20,865 nucleotides of DNA, taken from assembly GCA_027295555.1 (NCBI GenBank), contig JAPUKT010000285.1, positions 1-20,865 of the forward strand, given 5' to 3'. The stretch comes from Deltaproteobacteria bacterium. GTDB taxonomy: Bacteria > Myxococcota_A > Polyangia > Polyangiales > Houyiibacteriaceae. The notes below the pieces were generated by a model. The model was not told the origin of the DNA and made no database searches. It saw only the letters and a program-made list of their open reading frames with translations. The position numbers and the translations under genes were made by a program. This document shows, piece by piece, positions 1-7,538 of this stretch; position 1 is the stretch's first letter, and each line of letters starts with the position of its first letter.

Positions 1-2180
1 CCGTCCTGCTCGCCGAAGACGATAGCCCCGCCGGGCGTGTCGGCGTCGAGATTCTCAGCGAAGATGGTGAGCTGGCTCGTGACCTTGTGGCCGGCCCCGA
101 CGGCGCGTTCGTGGTGACCGACCTTCCGCCCGGCAAGTACGAGGTCAACATCCTCGGCGGCGAGTTTGGCGACCTCAGCGTCGAAGAGGACATTGCGGCC
201 GGCCAGGTAACCGAGGTCATCTATCGACTCGGCGGCGCCAAGAAGAAGGCCTATCGCGGCTTTGGCGAGACGGCCATCGTCGATGCTCCCCCGCGCGAGG
301 TCGTCAGACGCACGATCGACAAAGACGAGCTCACCCGAATCCCCGGCACCCGAGGCGATGCCCTTCGCGCCGTCGAGCTCCTGCCGGGCGTTGCGCGCGC
401 GCCCTTTGGGCTCGGCTTGCTGATCATTCGCGGATCGGCACCGAACGACAGCGAGACCTTCATCGACGGGGTCCCGGTGCCGCTGATCTATCACTTCGGC
501 GGCATCACCAGCGTCTACAACTCGTACCTGCTCGAGCAGATCGACTTCTACCCGGGCAACTTCTCGGTGCGGTACGGACGTAGAACCGGCGGCATCCTCG
601 AGGTCACCACGCGCGATCCCGCCACCGACAAGGTCCACGGCGTTGCCGAGTTTTCCTTCATCGACACCTTCATCACCGCCGAAGGCCCCATCGGTGACAA
701 GGTCAATATCTCCGGTGGCCTCCGGCGCAGCTTGATCGATTTGATTTTTCCGTTGGTCATCCCCGACGACGCCGACATCGGCGTGCGCCAGGCCCCCGTC
801 TACGTCGACTACCAGTTCAAGCTCGTCTACCGACCCACGAAGAGGGACCGCATACGCATCTCGGCTTACGGCTCCAACGATCGACTCGAGCTCTTTTTCG
901 AGGAGACGGTGGGGGACGACCCGAGCATCCGTGGGCAAGGCGACTTCAACACCAGCTTCTACAACAATCAAGTCGACTGGACCCGCCGCATAAACGAGAA
1001 AACCGAGCAAGATATCTCGTTCAACGTCGGGCCCACCAAAGTCGGCTTCGGGATCGGAGACGATTTCAGGCTCGATGCGAACCTGCTTCAAACCTACTCC
1101 CGGATGGAATGGCGCTACCAGATGACCGAGAAGGTCAGGCTGATTGCGGGCGCCGATCTTTCGCTGACCCCGGTCGACCTCGTTTACATGGGGCCGCTCT
1201 TGGTCTCCGAAGGGGCAGGCAGTCAGCAGGGCTCACTGGCAACCGAGGATTTGCTTCTGGCCGACGTCGAGTCCGTAGTCTTTCGGCCGGGCCTCTATCT
1301 CGAATCTGGCCTCAACGTCGGGAAGTTCACGTTGCTGGTCTTGGGCGTTCGCATGGACTACTTCAGCCAGATCACGGCGTACGTGTTCGACCCACGCCTC
1401 ACCACGATCTTCACCGTACGCCCAGACATGCGGGTGAAGCTCGGCGTGGGTATCTACAGCCAACCCCCCGAGTTTCAGGAGTCCGATTCCACCATTGGAA
1501 ACCCCAATCTCGACCCCATTCACTCGGTGCACGTAGGCGCGGGCTTGGAGTACGACGCTTTCCCGGGCGCTCGGTTCGCGGTCGAGGGATTCTACAAATA
1601 CCTCTGGGACAGGGCGATTCCTACGCCCAACCGGGAGGCGCCGTTTTTCATCACCGAGGGCATCGGCCGCATCTATGGTGCGGAGTTCAGCGTCAGGATT
1701 CGACCTGCCACCGGTCGCCAGTACTTCGGCTACCTCTCCTACACGTTGTCACGAAGTGAGCGAAAGGACGGCCCTCTCGAGCCCTGGCGTTTGTTCGACT
1801 TCGACCAGACGCACATTCTCACGGCGGCGTTCGTCTACAAGTTCCCGCGCAACTGGGAAATCGGCGGCACGTTTCGACTGGTCAGCGGCAACCCGAACAC
1901 CCCCATCGTCGGCTCTGTCTACGATGCGCTCACCGATGTCTACATCCCGATCGATGGTCGTGTGAACAGCCTGCGCAATCCGCTCTTTCACCAGCTCGAT
2001 CTGCGAGTGCAAAAAGAGTGGCTCCTCGACAAATGGAAGCTGGCGCTCTTTCTCGACATTCGAAACGCCTATAATCGGCAGAACCAAGAGGGCCTCGTCT
2101 ACAACTACGACTTCAGCCAGAGCTCACCACTCCTCGGGCTTCCGATCATCCCGTCGTTGGGTTTGAGGGGGACGCTATGA
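1..2180 (+). CDS. TonB-dependent outer-membrane receptor, 5'-truncated by window edge
   Basis: The reading frame is open from base 3 with no stop, so the gene begins upstream of the window; the GTG at 87 is an internal valine rather than a start. The first ~50 visible residues (…GPDGAFVVTDLPPGKYEV…) match a carboxypeptidase-regulatory-like beta-sandwich, a common N-terminal module of these receptors. A plug domain follows, with the signatures LPGVARAPFGLG, IIRGSAPND and FIDGVPVPLIYHFGG, and then a long beta-barrel of alternating amphipathic strands ending …PSLGLRGTL. Receptors of this class take up a bound substrate across the outer membrane using TonB-ExbBD energy. No TonB box or signal peptide is visible because the N-terminus is missing. 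The substrate cannot be told from the sequence. The stop codon overlaps the ATG of the downstream lipoprotein gene (ATGA), so the two are probably co-translated. Confidence 0.9.
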   Translation, partial: VLLAEDDSPAGRVGVEILSEDGELARDLVAGPDGAFVVTDLPPGKYEVNILGGEFGDLSVEEDIAAGQVTEVIYRLGGAKKKAYRGFGETAIVDAPPREVVRRTIDKDELTRIPGTRGDALRAVELLPGVARAPFGLGLLIIRGSAPNDSETFIDGVPVPLIYHFGGITSVYNSYLLEQIDFYPGNFSVRYGRRTGGILEVTTRDPATDKVHGVAEFSFIDTFITAEGPIGDKVNISGGLRRSLIDLIFPLVIPDDADIGVRQAPVYVDYQFKLVYRPTKRDRIRISAYGSNDRLELFFEETVGDDPSIRGQGDFNTSFYNNQVDWTRRINEKTEQDISFNVGPTKVGFGIGDDFRLDANLLQTYSRMEWRYQMTEKVRLIAGADLSLTPVDLVYMGPLLVSEGAGSQQGSLATEDLLLADVESVVFRPGLYLESGLNVGKFTLLVLGVRMDYFSQITAYVFDPRLTTIFTVRPDMRVKLGVGIYSQPPEFQESDSTIGNPNLDPIHSVHVGAGLEYDAFPGARFAVEGFYKYLWDRAIPTPNREAPFFITEGIGRIYGAEFSVRIRPATGRQYFGYLSYTLSRSERKDGPLEPWRLFDFDQTHILTAAFVYKFPRNWEIGGTFRLVSGNPNTPIVGSVYDALTDVYIPIDGRVNSLRNPLFHQLDLRVQKEWLLDKWKLALFLDIRNAYNRQNQEGLVYNYDFSQSSPLLGLPIIPSLGLRGTL

Positions 2181-3181
2181 AGTGCTTGCCGATCCTCGCG
2201 TTGTGTATTCTTGCTGCGTGCAGCGAGAGCTTCCTTCCGGCTTCGGCGGTCATCGATCTCCGGGTCGTCGGTGCGCTGGTCGAAGTCGAGGGGAAGCCCG
2301 GCCGCGCCAACCCAGACCCCGGCGACATGATCCGAGTGTCGAATCTCGTGATCGACCGCGGCTTCCCTCCATCGACCGATCCCGCCCCGCTGAGCCCCCC
2401 GCCGTTGCAGTGGTCCCTCGTCGCCTGCGTCCCGGAGCCGACCGTTCTGGCCCTTCCGATCTGTCGCAATGTGCTTCCCTGCGAGGGCTGCGAGGCCACA
2501 CCGCCCGAGGATCCGTTGGCGTTCCCCATCGTGCGGTTTCAAGTGCCGAGCGCCGCCGAGCTCGAAGCGGTCGAGGCCACGAGCGTCGTGTTGCAAGGCG
2601 CGATTTGCGCAAACGGGCCGCCTGCCGAGCTCGACGCGATCATTCGCTTCGTCACAGGCGAGACAGACGTTCTCGAGCCTTGTGCAGATCCCAACAACGA
2701 GGGCCGATTCATCAGCGTCGAGGTCTCGATCGAACAGCAGCCCGACAACCCGAACCTCAATCCCAGCATCGCGGACGTCACTCTCAATGGCGCCCCTTGG
2801 CCGCCGCCCTTCGACCAAGGGGTGCGGCGCGACATCCCGGACTCGGGTTGCGCGAGCCTCGTCGATGACGAGTCGGTTCTGCCTCGCCCCGGGGGCCCCG
2901 CGTCGACCATTCGGCTCACCGCCACCGACGATAGCTTTCAGGAATACATGATGGGCGACATGACCCTTACCGAGGAAATGCAGGTGAGTTGGCTAGCTGA
3001 TGGTGGCGGCTTCGAGTTCAGTTTCTCGTTCATTACCGACCCCGCGCGCACGGCGCTCATCCAATGGGCCCCCCCAAACTTCGCCAATCCGGGGGGCACC
3101 CTGGTGCGTTTCAACTTCCTGATGCGCGATGGACGAGGCGGGATCGACTGGGTCGATCGGGGCCTTTGCGTGCTTCCCTAA
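2177..3181 (+). CDS. Cys-rich outer-membrane lipoprotein, partner of the receptor
   Basis: The protein has 334 residues. The N-terminus MKCLPILALCILAAC is a short hydrophobic signal with a good lipobox (LAAC), so Cys15 is the predicted lipidated residue. Beyond it there are at least eight further cysteines, several close together (…PICRNVLPCEGCEATPP…), suggesting disulphides in the periplasm or on the surface. The sequence is rich in Pro, Asp and Glu with predicted beta structure and no transmembrane segment. I do not recognise the family; it is not an obvious SusD (no TPR-like helical pattern). The ATG overlaps the receptor stop by 4 bp, which suggests translational coupling and a shared job, for example an extracellular substrate-binding lid or plug accessory. 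That role is inferred from position only. Confidence 0.8.
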   Translation: MKCLPILALCILAACSESFLPASAVIDLRVVGALVEVEGKPGRANPDPGDMIRVSNLVIDRGFPPSTDPAPLSPPPLQWSLVACVPEPTVLALPICRNVLPCEGCEATPPEDPLAFPIVRFQVPSAAELEAVEATSVVLQGAICANGPPAELDAIIRFVTGETDVLEPCADPNNEGRFISVEVSIEQQPDNPNLNPSIADVTLNGAPWPPPFDQGVRRDIPDSGCASLVDDESVLPRPGGPASTIRLTATDDSFQEYMMGDMTLTEEMQVSWLADGGGFEFSFSFITDPARTALIQWAPPNFANPGGTLVRFNFLMRDGRGGIDWVDRGLCVLP

Positions 3182-3224
3182 TTTCCGCCCTAAGTGTCGG
3201 TTTTCGCCGAGTTTTTGGCGCTCG

Positions 3225-3253
3225 TTGACACTGTCCAACCCCCTGCCTAGGCT
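3225..3253 (+). promoter_or_regulatory. Putative vegetative promoter for the kinase-LysM pair
   Basis: A perfect TTGACA (3225-3230) is followed after 17 nt by TAGGCT (3248-3253), a partial match to the -10 consensus. Transcription would begin near 3260, leaving only a few nucleotides before the ATG at 3265. No Shine-Dalgarno is apparent. The element lies in the 83-bp gap after the lipoprotein gene and is the best promoter-like sequence there. Confidence 0.5.
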
Positions 3254-3264
3254 GATGGATCGCG

Positions 3265-4590
3265 ATGGTTGAACGCATCGGAACGTGTCGCGTTCTTGGC
3301 GAAATTGGCAGTGGAGGCATGGCGGTCGTCTATGAGGCGATTCAAGAGCCGCTCAATCGCCGCGTTGCGATCAAAGCGCTCAAGCCTTCGATCGCGATCG
3401 ACAGCCAATTCGCCGAGCGGTTCGAGCGCGAGGCCCACTTCATGGCGTCGCTTCAGCACGAAAACATCCTGCACGTCATCGACTTCCTCAAGGACGGCCG
3501 CTCGATGTTCATCATCATGGAGTACGTCGACGGGATCGATCTCTACGACCTTCTCGAACGTTCGCCACGACTTCCGCCCGACATCGCTGCGATCATCACG
3601 CTGCAACTCGCGCGCGGCCTCGATTACGCGCACTTCCGCGGCATCATCCACCGAGACATCAAGCCCGCGAACATCATGGTGTCGATGCAGGGTGACGTGA
3701 AGCTGATGGACTTTGGGATCGCCCGACACGAGCACTTCGGAGATCTCACCGAAAGCGGTACTGGACTCGGCACACCGAGCTATATGAGCCCAGAGCAGAT
3801 TCTCGGTGACAAGCTCGATTTCCGCAGCGATATCTTCTCGGTGGGTATTGTCCTTTATCAGATGCTCACCGGTCGAAAGCCCTTCGTCGAAGACGAATCG
3901 CGAACCGTCATGCAGAAGATCCGGCTCGATCGCTACGAGCCCTTCAAAAAGCTCGGCGTGGATGTGCCCCGTAAGCTCGAGCGGATCATGGCTCGATGTC
4001 TTCAGAAGATGCCGGCCAACCGTTATCAGACCACACAAACTCTAATCGACGGTCTCACGGAGTTTCTCGCGCCCCGAGTCCCGATGAACCATAACGCGCG
4101 GCTCGTCATGTTCCTTTGCGAGATCGGGATCATGACCAGCGAGCAAACCGACGAAGTCCTTTCAGCGGTGGCCCCTCATGTCCTTCGAAGCAGCCGCCGT
4201 GATGGCGGCTTCTTGTGGGGGATCGCCAAGAAACAGGCGTGGGTGTTGCTCGCGCTTCTAGCGTCGGGGCTCACGGTCCAAGTGGCGAGTGGCCGTTGGT
4301 CGGGCCCCCCGGTGGGAGGTAGTCCAGGTTTCGTCAATCCGGCCAACGCGGGCTATCTCAAGGTGAGCGCCGATCCATGGGCACACGTTGATGTCGATGG
4401 AGAACGTGTGCTGACCACGCCGGCAGCGCGGGCCATTCCACTCGAGCCCGGCCGACACTACGTGAAGTACATCAATCCGTACTTCGCGCCGGTGGAGCAC
4501 GAGATCCTCATCGAAGCCGGGTACACGGTTCACGACCGGGCGAAGCTGACGGAGGAGATCACGACGGCCGTAGAGAGCGAGTTGCCATGA
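3265..4590 (+). CDS. Membrane Ser/Thr protein kinase with extracytoplasmic PEGA domain
   Basis: This 441-residue protein has a complete Hanks-type kinase domain (about 5-270). Visible parts are the Gly-rich loop GEIGSGGM (12-19), the ATP-binding Lys37 in VAIK, the catalytic loop HRDIKPAN with Asp131, DFG at 149-151, and a GTPSYMSPE activation segment ending near 177. All key residues are present, so it should be active. A linker leads to one transmembrane segment (about 324-341, AWVLLALLASG…). A PEGA-like beta domain (about 363-425: YLKVSADPWAHVDVDGERV…LEPGRHYVKY) follows and should lie outside the cytoplasmic membrane. It probably relays an envelope signal to cytoplasmic phosphorylation. The ATG at 3265 is used because the kinase fold starts right after it. 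The stop overlaps the LysM gene start (ATGA). Confidence 0.93.
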   Translation: MVERIGTCRVLGEIGSGGMAVVYEAIQEPLNRRVAIKALKPSIAIDSQFAERFEREAHFMASLQHENILHVIDFLKDGRSMFIIMEYVDGIDLYDLLERSPRLPPDIAAIITLQLARGLDYAHFRGIIHRDIKPANIMVSMQGDVKLMDFGIARHEHFGDLTESGTGLGTPSYMSPEQILGDKLDFRSDIFSVGIVLYQMLTGRKPFVEDESRTVMQKIRLDRYEPFKKLGVDVPRKLERIMARCLQKMPANRYQTTQTLIDGLTEFLAPRVPMNHNARLVMFLCEIGIMTSEQTDEVLSAVAPHVLRSSRRDGGFLWGIAKKQAWVLLALLASGLTVQVASGRWSGPPVGGSPGFVNPANAGYLKVSADPWAHVDVDGERVLTTPAARAIPLEPGRHYVKYINPYFAPVEHEILIEAGYTVHDRAKLTEEITTAVESELP

Positions 4591-5501
4591 GAGCTGCGCC
4601 TTTCTTGATGGGCGTCTTCGTGTTGTTGGTCCTGTTGGTCTTGGCGTCCACCGCGGCTGCGCAGGCCGTCTACACGCATCCGGTTCAGGAGGGTGACACA
4701 CTCGCATCGATCGCGGAACGCTACTACGGCGAGCCCACGCGTGAAAGTGTGCTCCGGGAGGCCAATCGCATGCCGGGCGGCGATGCCGGTGGGCTTCTTC
4801 CGGGGAGTTGGATCTTCATCCCGACCGTGGCGTTCTATCAGGTGCGCCTGGACGACACCTGGAAGTCGATTGCCGCGCGGCTCTACGGGAAGGAGGATCG
4901 CGCGAGCGCGTTGGTCGAGGCCAACGACGCGAACCGTGGCGTCGAGCCCGATGAGGGCACGGAGCTGGTGGTGCCCTATCCATTGCGCCACGTCGTGGCT
5001 CCTGGCGAGACCCTCGCGAAGATCGCGAAGCTCTACATGGGAGACGATAGCCAAGCGCTGAGACGCCTGCGTCGATTCAACTCCGGCGCGCGCATCGAGC
5101 GCGGACGCATCGTTTTGGTCCCGCTGTTCGACCTGCGGCTCGTCGGCGAAGGTCGTAGCGAAGCGAGCGAGGCGTTTGTGCAGGCAGCCGGAGGCGGAGC
5201 TTCCCGTGTCGTTCAACAAGAGGTGGAAACGCTGCTGCCCGACCTGATCAAGCAGATACAAACCGGACAATTCGAAGAAGCTGTCGCTCTCGCGAATCGG
5301 ATGCTCGGTATGCGGCGCCTGACCTCGTCACAGACGGTCACCATCCAAAAGGAGCTCGCGGTTGCCTACGTTGCGCTCGAGCGCGCTGACCTCGCCGAAG
5401 CCTCCTTCCGCACGGCGCTCGCACTCCTACCGAACCTGGAGCTCGACAGCGTGCGCACCTCGCCGCGGGTGCTCGAAGCGTTCAACCGCGCGAAACGCTA
5501 G
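4587..5501 (+). CDS. Secreted triple-LysM protein with C-terminal TPR-like helices
   Basis: The product has 304 residues with a hydrophobic signal peptide (MRAAPFLMGVFVLLVLLVLASTAAAQA; likely cleavage near residue 26). Three LysM-like modules follow: about 28-79 (VQEGDTLASIAERYYG), 83-131 (VRLDDTWKSIAARLYG) and 134-180 (VAPGETLAKIAKLYMG). LysM modules bind N-acetylglucosamine polymers, here presumably peptidoglycan. The C-terminal ~90 residues are helical and look like one or two TPR units (IQTGQFEEAVALANRML…LAVAYVALERADLAEASFRTAL). No lytic catalytic domain is visible, so a binding or scaffolding role in the periplasm is likely. Its ATG overlaps the kinase stop by 4 bp, suggesting that the kinase and this cell-wall binder act together. 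Confidence 0.88.
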   Translation: MRAAPFLMGVFVLLVLLVLASTAAAQAVYTHPVQEGDTLASIAERYYGEPTRESVLREANRMPGGDAGGLLPGSWIFIPTVAFYQVRLDDTWKSIAARLYGKEDRASALVEANDANRGVEPDEGTELVVPYPLRHVVAPGETLAKIAKLYMGDDSQALRRLRRFNSGARIERGRIVLVPLFDLRLVGEGRSEASEAFVQAAGGGASRVVQQEVETLLPDLIKQIQTGQFEEAVALANRMLGMRRLTSSQTVTIQKELAVAYVALERADLAEASFRTALALLPNLELDSVRTSPRVLEAFNRAKR

Positions 5502-5532
5502 TAAGGGCGGCGGCGTGGTTCCCACCACCCTG

Positions 5533-5608
5533 GGCGGCGTGGTTGATCCCGGTCGGGCCTTCGGCCCGTCGGCGGCGTGGTTGATCCCGGTCGGGCCTGC
5601 GGCCCGTC
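5533..5608. repeat. Two tandem 38-bp repeats, each with a GC-rich hairpin
   Basis: Copies at 5533-5570 and 5571-5608 differ at one base (T or G in the hairpin loop). Each contains CGGGCC, a 3-nt loop and GGCCCG (5554-5568 and 5592-5606). The first 12 bases, GGCGGCGTGGTT, also occur alone at 5509-5520. The block lies between the convergent LysM and lgt genes and may act as a bidirectional terminator or an intergenic repeat family. No poly-T tract follows directly. Confidence 0.75.
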
Positions 5609-5627
5609 AGTTTGTCCCGCCCCACCG

Positions 5628-5663
5628 CCCCCACGCTATCGCCTACCCCCACGCTATCGCCTA
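5628..5663. repeat. Perfect 18-bp tandem duplication carrying the lgt stop codon
   Basis: The 18-bp unit occurs twice without mismatch (5628-5645, 5646-5663). Read on the lgt strand, each copy begins with TAG: the first TAG is the lgt stop codon and the second lies in frame 18 nt later, giving two in-frame stops. The duplication probably arose by slippage at the gene end. Confidence 0.8.
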
Positions 5664-6674
5664 CTTTTTCTTGATCTTCTTCGGGCGGTATTTGGCGGGC
5701 CTGTCGTCCACTTGGGCGGCCGTTGCGGTTGCCCCTCGGGCTGCGGCTTCGGGGCCTGGGTCGAGCGCCCACTCGGGAAGCTGGACATCTCCAAACTCGG
5801 CCGCACGCTTCTTGAGGTGCACGTACGCGATGATGCACAGCGGGATCACCGCGAGCGAGATCAGCTGTGAAGTCGAAAAGCCAAACGCAAAGCCCCGCTC
5901 CGGGTCGTCGCGGAGATACTCGATCAGGAACCGCCAGAACGCGTAGAGGCCGGCGACAGAGAGAAACACCTGCCCGCGGAACCTCCGATGGAGGAGCAGC
6001 CACACCCCAAAGACGAACAGCAAGAGCCCTGCCGCCGACTCGTAGAGCTGGGCCGGATGGACGGGCAGCGAGGCGACGCGGTCAACCATCTCGTCGGGGT
6101 ACAGCCCGAGATGGCGTTGGTATGCCGGAGAGCCTGCGATCGTCGCGTCGCATGCAAACACCGGAAACGCGTCGGCATCCCACTTCGGAAAAGTGCCGGC
6201 CCGCGCGAGCCAGCCTGGTGCGTCGGGGCCGAGCGGGCGGCCGTAGTCACACCCGTATAGGTAGCAGCCGGTGCGCGTCAGCATGAGGCCCGACCCGAGG
6301 GTGGGGACCGCCAGGTCGGCAAACGGGAGAAGCGGGATCTTCTTCATTCGCCAGAACGCCCAAGCCGTCAGGAAGCCGCCGAGGAACCCGCCGTAGGCGA
6401 CCAATCCGCCCGATCGGAGGTCGAACCATGACGCGACGCTACTGAACGAGTCGAGATTGGTGAAGACGTACAGCAGGCGCGCACCGACGATGGCGCCGAT
6501 CGCGGTCCAGGTGAAGCAGCTCGCGAGGAGCTCGCGGTTGAAGTTCTCGACCCGCTTCCCCATGTACATGAGGAAGTACCAAGCAAACAGAAGGCTGCTT
6601 CCCAACATGACGCCGTAGGAGTAGATGGGGATTGCCCCCCACGGGGTGGGAATACTGAAGAGTACCGGGTGCAT
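5661..6674 (-). CDS. lgt: Prolipoprotein diacylglyceryl transferase
   Basis: Lgt transfers diacylglycerol from phosphatidylglycerol to the lipobox cysteine of prolipoproteins at the cytoplasmic membrane. The protein shows the expected multi-pass pattern and family motifs: YSYGVML near residue 20, GARLLYVF (64-71), SGGLVAYGGFLGG (88-100), LTRTGCYLYGCDYGRPL (132-148), HPAQLYE (206-212) and RFLIEYLRDD (248-257). The insert between the GCDYG and HPAQ motifs is longer than in E. coli. The C-terminus is an unusual soluble tail ending in a Lys-rich KKIKKK. I chose the ATG at 6674 (MHPVLFSIP, 337 aa) because the family normally starts this way; the longer frame from a TTG at 6710 adds only 12 poor residues. 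It would process lipoproteins such as the one at 2177-3181. Confidence 0.95.
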   Translation of the reverse strand: MHPVLFSIPTPWGAIPIYSYGVMLGSSLLFAWYFLMYMGKRVENFNRELLASCFTWTAIGAIVGARLLYVFTNLDSFSSVASWFDLRSGGLVAYGGFLGGFLTAWAFWRMKKIPLLPFADLAVPTLGSGLMLTRTGCYLYGCDYGRPLGPDAPGWLARAGTFPKWDADAFPVFACDATIAGSPAYQRHLGLYPDEMVDRVASLPVHPAQLYESAAGLLLFVFGVWLLLHRRFRGQVFLSVAGLYAFWRFLIEYLRDDPERGFAFGFSTSQLISLAVIPLCIIAYVHLKKRAAEFGDVQLPEWALDPGPEAAARGATATAAQVDDRPAKYRPKKIKKK

Positions 6675-6681
6675 CGGGCGG

Positions 6682-6710
6682 AATCTCGCCGGGTTCCGGA
6701 GAGGCGTCAA
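6682..6710 (-). promoter_or_regulatory. Candidate lgt promoter (near-leaderless)
   Basis: On the minus strand TTGACG (6710-6705) is followed by 17 nt and GAGATT (6687-6682), then 7 nt to the lgt ATG. If used, transcription would begin at about the ATG. The -35 matches 5 of 6 consensus bases and the -10 matches 3 of 6. It sits inside the 56-bp gap between the divergent lgt and DUF167 starts. Confidence 0.35.
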
Positions 6711-6730
6711 GTGGATTGGTTTTTGAGGCG

Positions 6731-7012
6731 ATGAGCGGCTTACGCATCCAACAGGCTGACGATTCGGTGACCTTCGAAGTGCGCGTAGCCCCGCGCGCGA
6801 GCCGAAACGCGATCATCGGCGTCCACGAGGGTTCGCTCAAGGTCGCGCTCACCGCCCCGCCGGTCGACGGCGCCGCCAACGACGCGTTGAGGAAGCTAAT
6901 CGCAAAAGCGCTTGGGGTGCCGAAGTCCGACATCGACATCATGCGCGGCGAGCGCGGGCGCAACAAAGTCCTACGCGTTCGCGGGATGAGCCGCGAAGCC
7001 CTTAGGTTTTAG
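6731..7012 (+). CDS. DUF167 / YggU family protein
   Basis: This small protein (93 residues from the ATG at 6731) carries the YggU/DUF167 signatures VRVAPRASRNAIIG, LKVALTAPPVDGAANDALRKLIAKAL and MRGERGRNKVLRV. Family members are small soluble alpha/beta proteins of unknown role, often found near membrane or proline-metabolism genes. A TTG at 6716 would add five residues (MVFEA); the ATG is preferred, with GAGG just upstream, though the spacing is tight. The gene is divergent from lgt and convergent with the gene at 7087-7527. Length and motifs fit the family; the function is not known. Confidence 0.88.
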   Translation: MSGLRIQQADDSVTFEVRVAPRASRNAIIGVHEGSLKVALTAPPVDGAANDALRKLIAKALGVPKSDIDIMRGERGRNKVLRVRGMSREALRF

Positions 7013-7018
7013 CTAGGG

Positions 7019-7068
7019 ACGTGCTCGTATACGTGCTCGTGCACGCGTACGAAGACGAAGTCGTGCAC
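7019..7068. repeat. Intergenic direct and inverted repeats between convergent genes
   Basis: ACGTGCTCGT occurs twice with a 12-bp period (7019-7028, 7031-7040). GTGCACG (7039-7045) can pair with CGTGCAC (7062-7068) across a 16-nt loop containing GAAGACGAAG. The block fills most of the 74-bp gap between the DUF167 gene and the convergent gene at 7087, so it may serve as a terminator or belong to a dispersed repeat family. Confidence 0.5.
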
Positions 7069-7086
7069 TAGGACCACGGCGCGTAG

Positions 7087-7527
7087 TCAATTAACCGTTA
7101 CGCGGCGTAGCAGCCACCGGTCGTCTTCGCGACGAAGGTCGAACACCGTGTTGGCGAGGCCTTCGTTCGTCCGAAGTCGGAGCGCGATGCGCGCGTGCTC
7201 GCCGTCGAGCGAGATATTCTCTTGAATCAGGTGAAGCTTCGAGCCGGCAAGAGTCGCGAGTGCCTTGCGTGCGTCGGGCTTGAGGTCTCCGGCGTTCTGG
7301 TCGCTGTAGCGATGGCGGCGGCCGTTGTGCACGAGCTCCATCGTGACCTTCGAGGGGTCCGCGTAGCTGAGAGCATTGTCGATCCGGGCGTCCGAAACCC
7401 GACCCGTAACCGCCTTGACGAATTCCTCCATTCGCTCGCGGTCGGTGACCACGACAGCGTCTGTGACCGCCGCGGCCCCGACCACGAGAGAGAGGATGAC
7501 AAGGAGGTGAATGCCCGTTCGGCGCAC
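7087..7527 (-). CDS. Small exported or membrane-anchored protein of unknown function
   Basis: The frame encodes 146 residues from a GTG at 7527. The N-terminus MRRTGIHLLVILSLVVGAAAVTDAVVV is a positively charged end followed by ~15 hydrophobic residues, which fits an uncleaved anchor or signal peptide. The rest is a compact, mixed-charge domain (…EFVKAVTGRVSDARIDNALSYADPSKVTMELV…) ending in a beta-rich stretch (HARIALRLRTNEGLANTVFDLRREDDRWLLRRVTV). This ending resembles the cystatin or NTF2-like folds of small periplasmic proteins, but I do not recognise a family. It is convergent with the DUF167 gene and divergent from the gene at 7619. A sigma-54-like element lies just upstream. Confidence 0.7.
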   Translation of the reverse strand: MRRTGIHLLVILSLVVGAAAVTDAVVVTDRERMEEFVKAVTGRVSDARIDNALSYADPSKVTMELVHNGRRHRYSDQNAGDLKPDARKALATLAGSKLHLIQENISLDGEHARIALRLRTNEGLANTVFDLRREDDRWLLRRVTVN

Positions 7528-7538
7528 GTGGTTTGGTA

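Noticed and set aside
1109..1759. 216-codon + frame inside the TonB receptor gene.
   Set aside because: It is an out-of-frame shadow with Arg/Gly/His-rich, motif-free sequence; the receptor frame is well supported throughout.
3201..3220. CGCC…GGCG hairpin with T-rich bases before the kinase, as a terminator for the lipoprotein gene.
   Set aside because: The stem is only 4 bp and the T-run is in the loop, not after the stem.
5509..5663. Possible CRISPR-like array in the repeat block.
   Set aside because: Repeats are directly adjacent with no unique spacers, and there are no cas genes.
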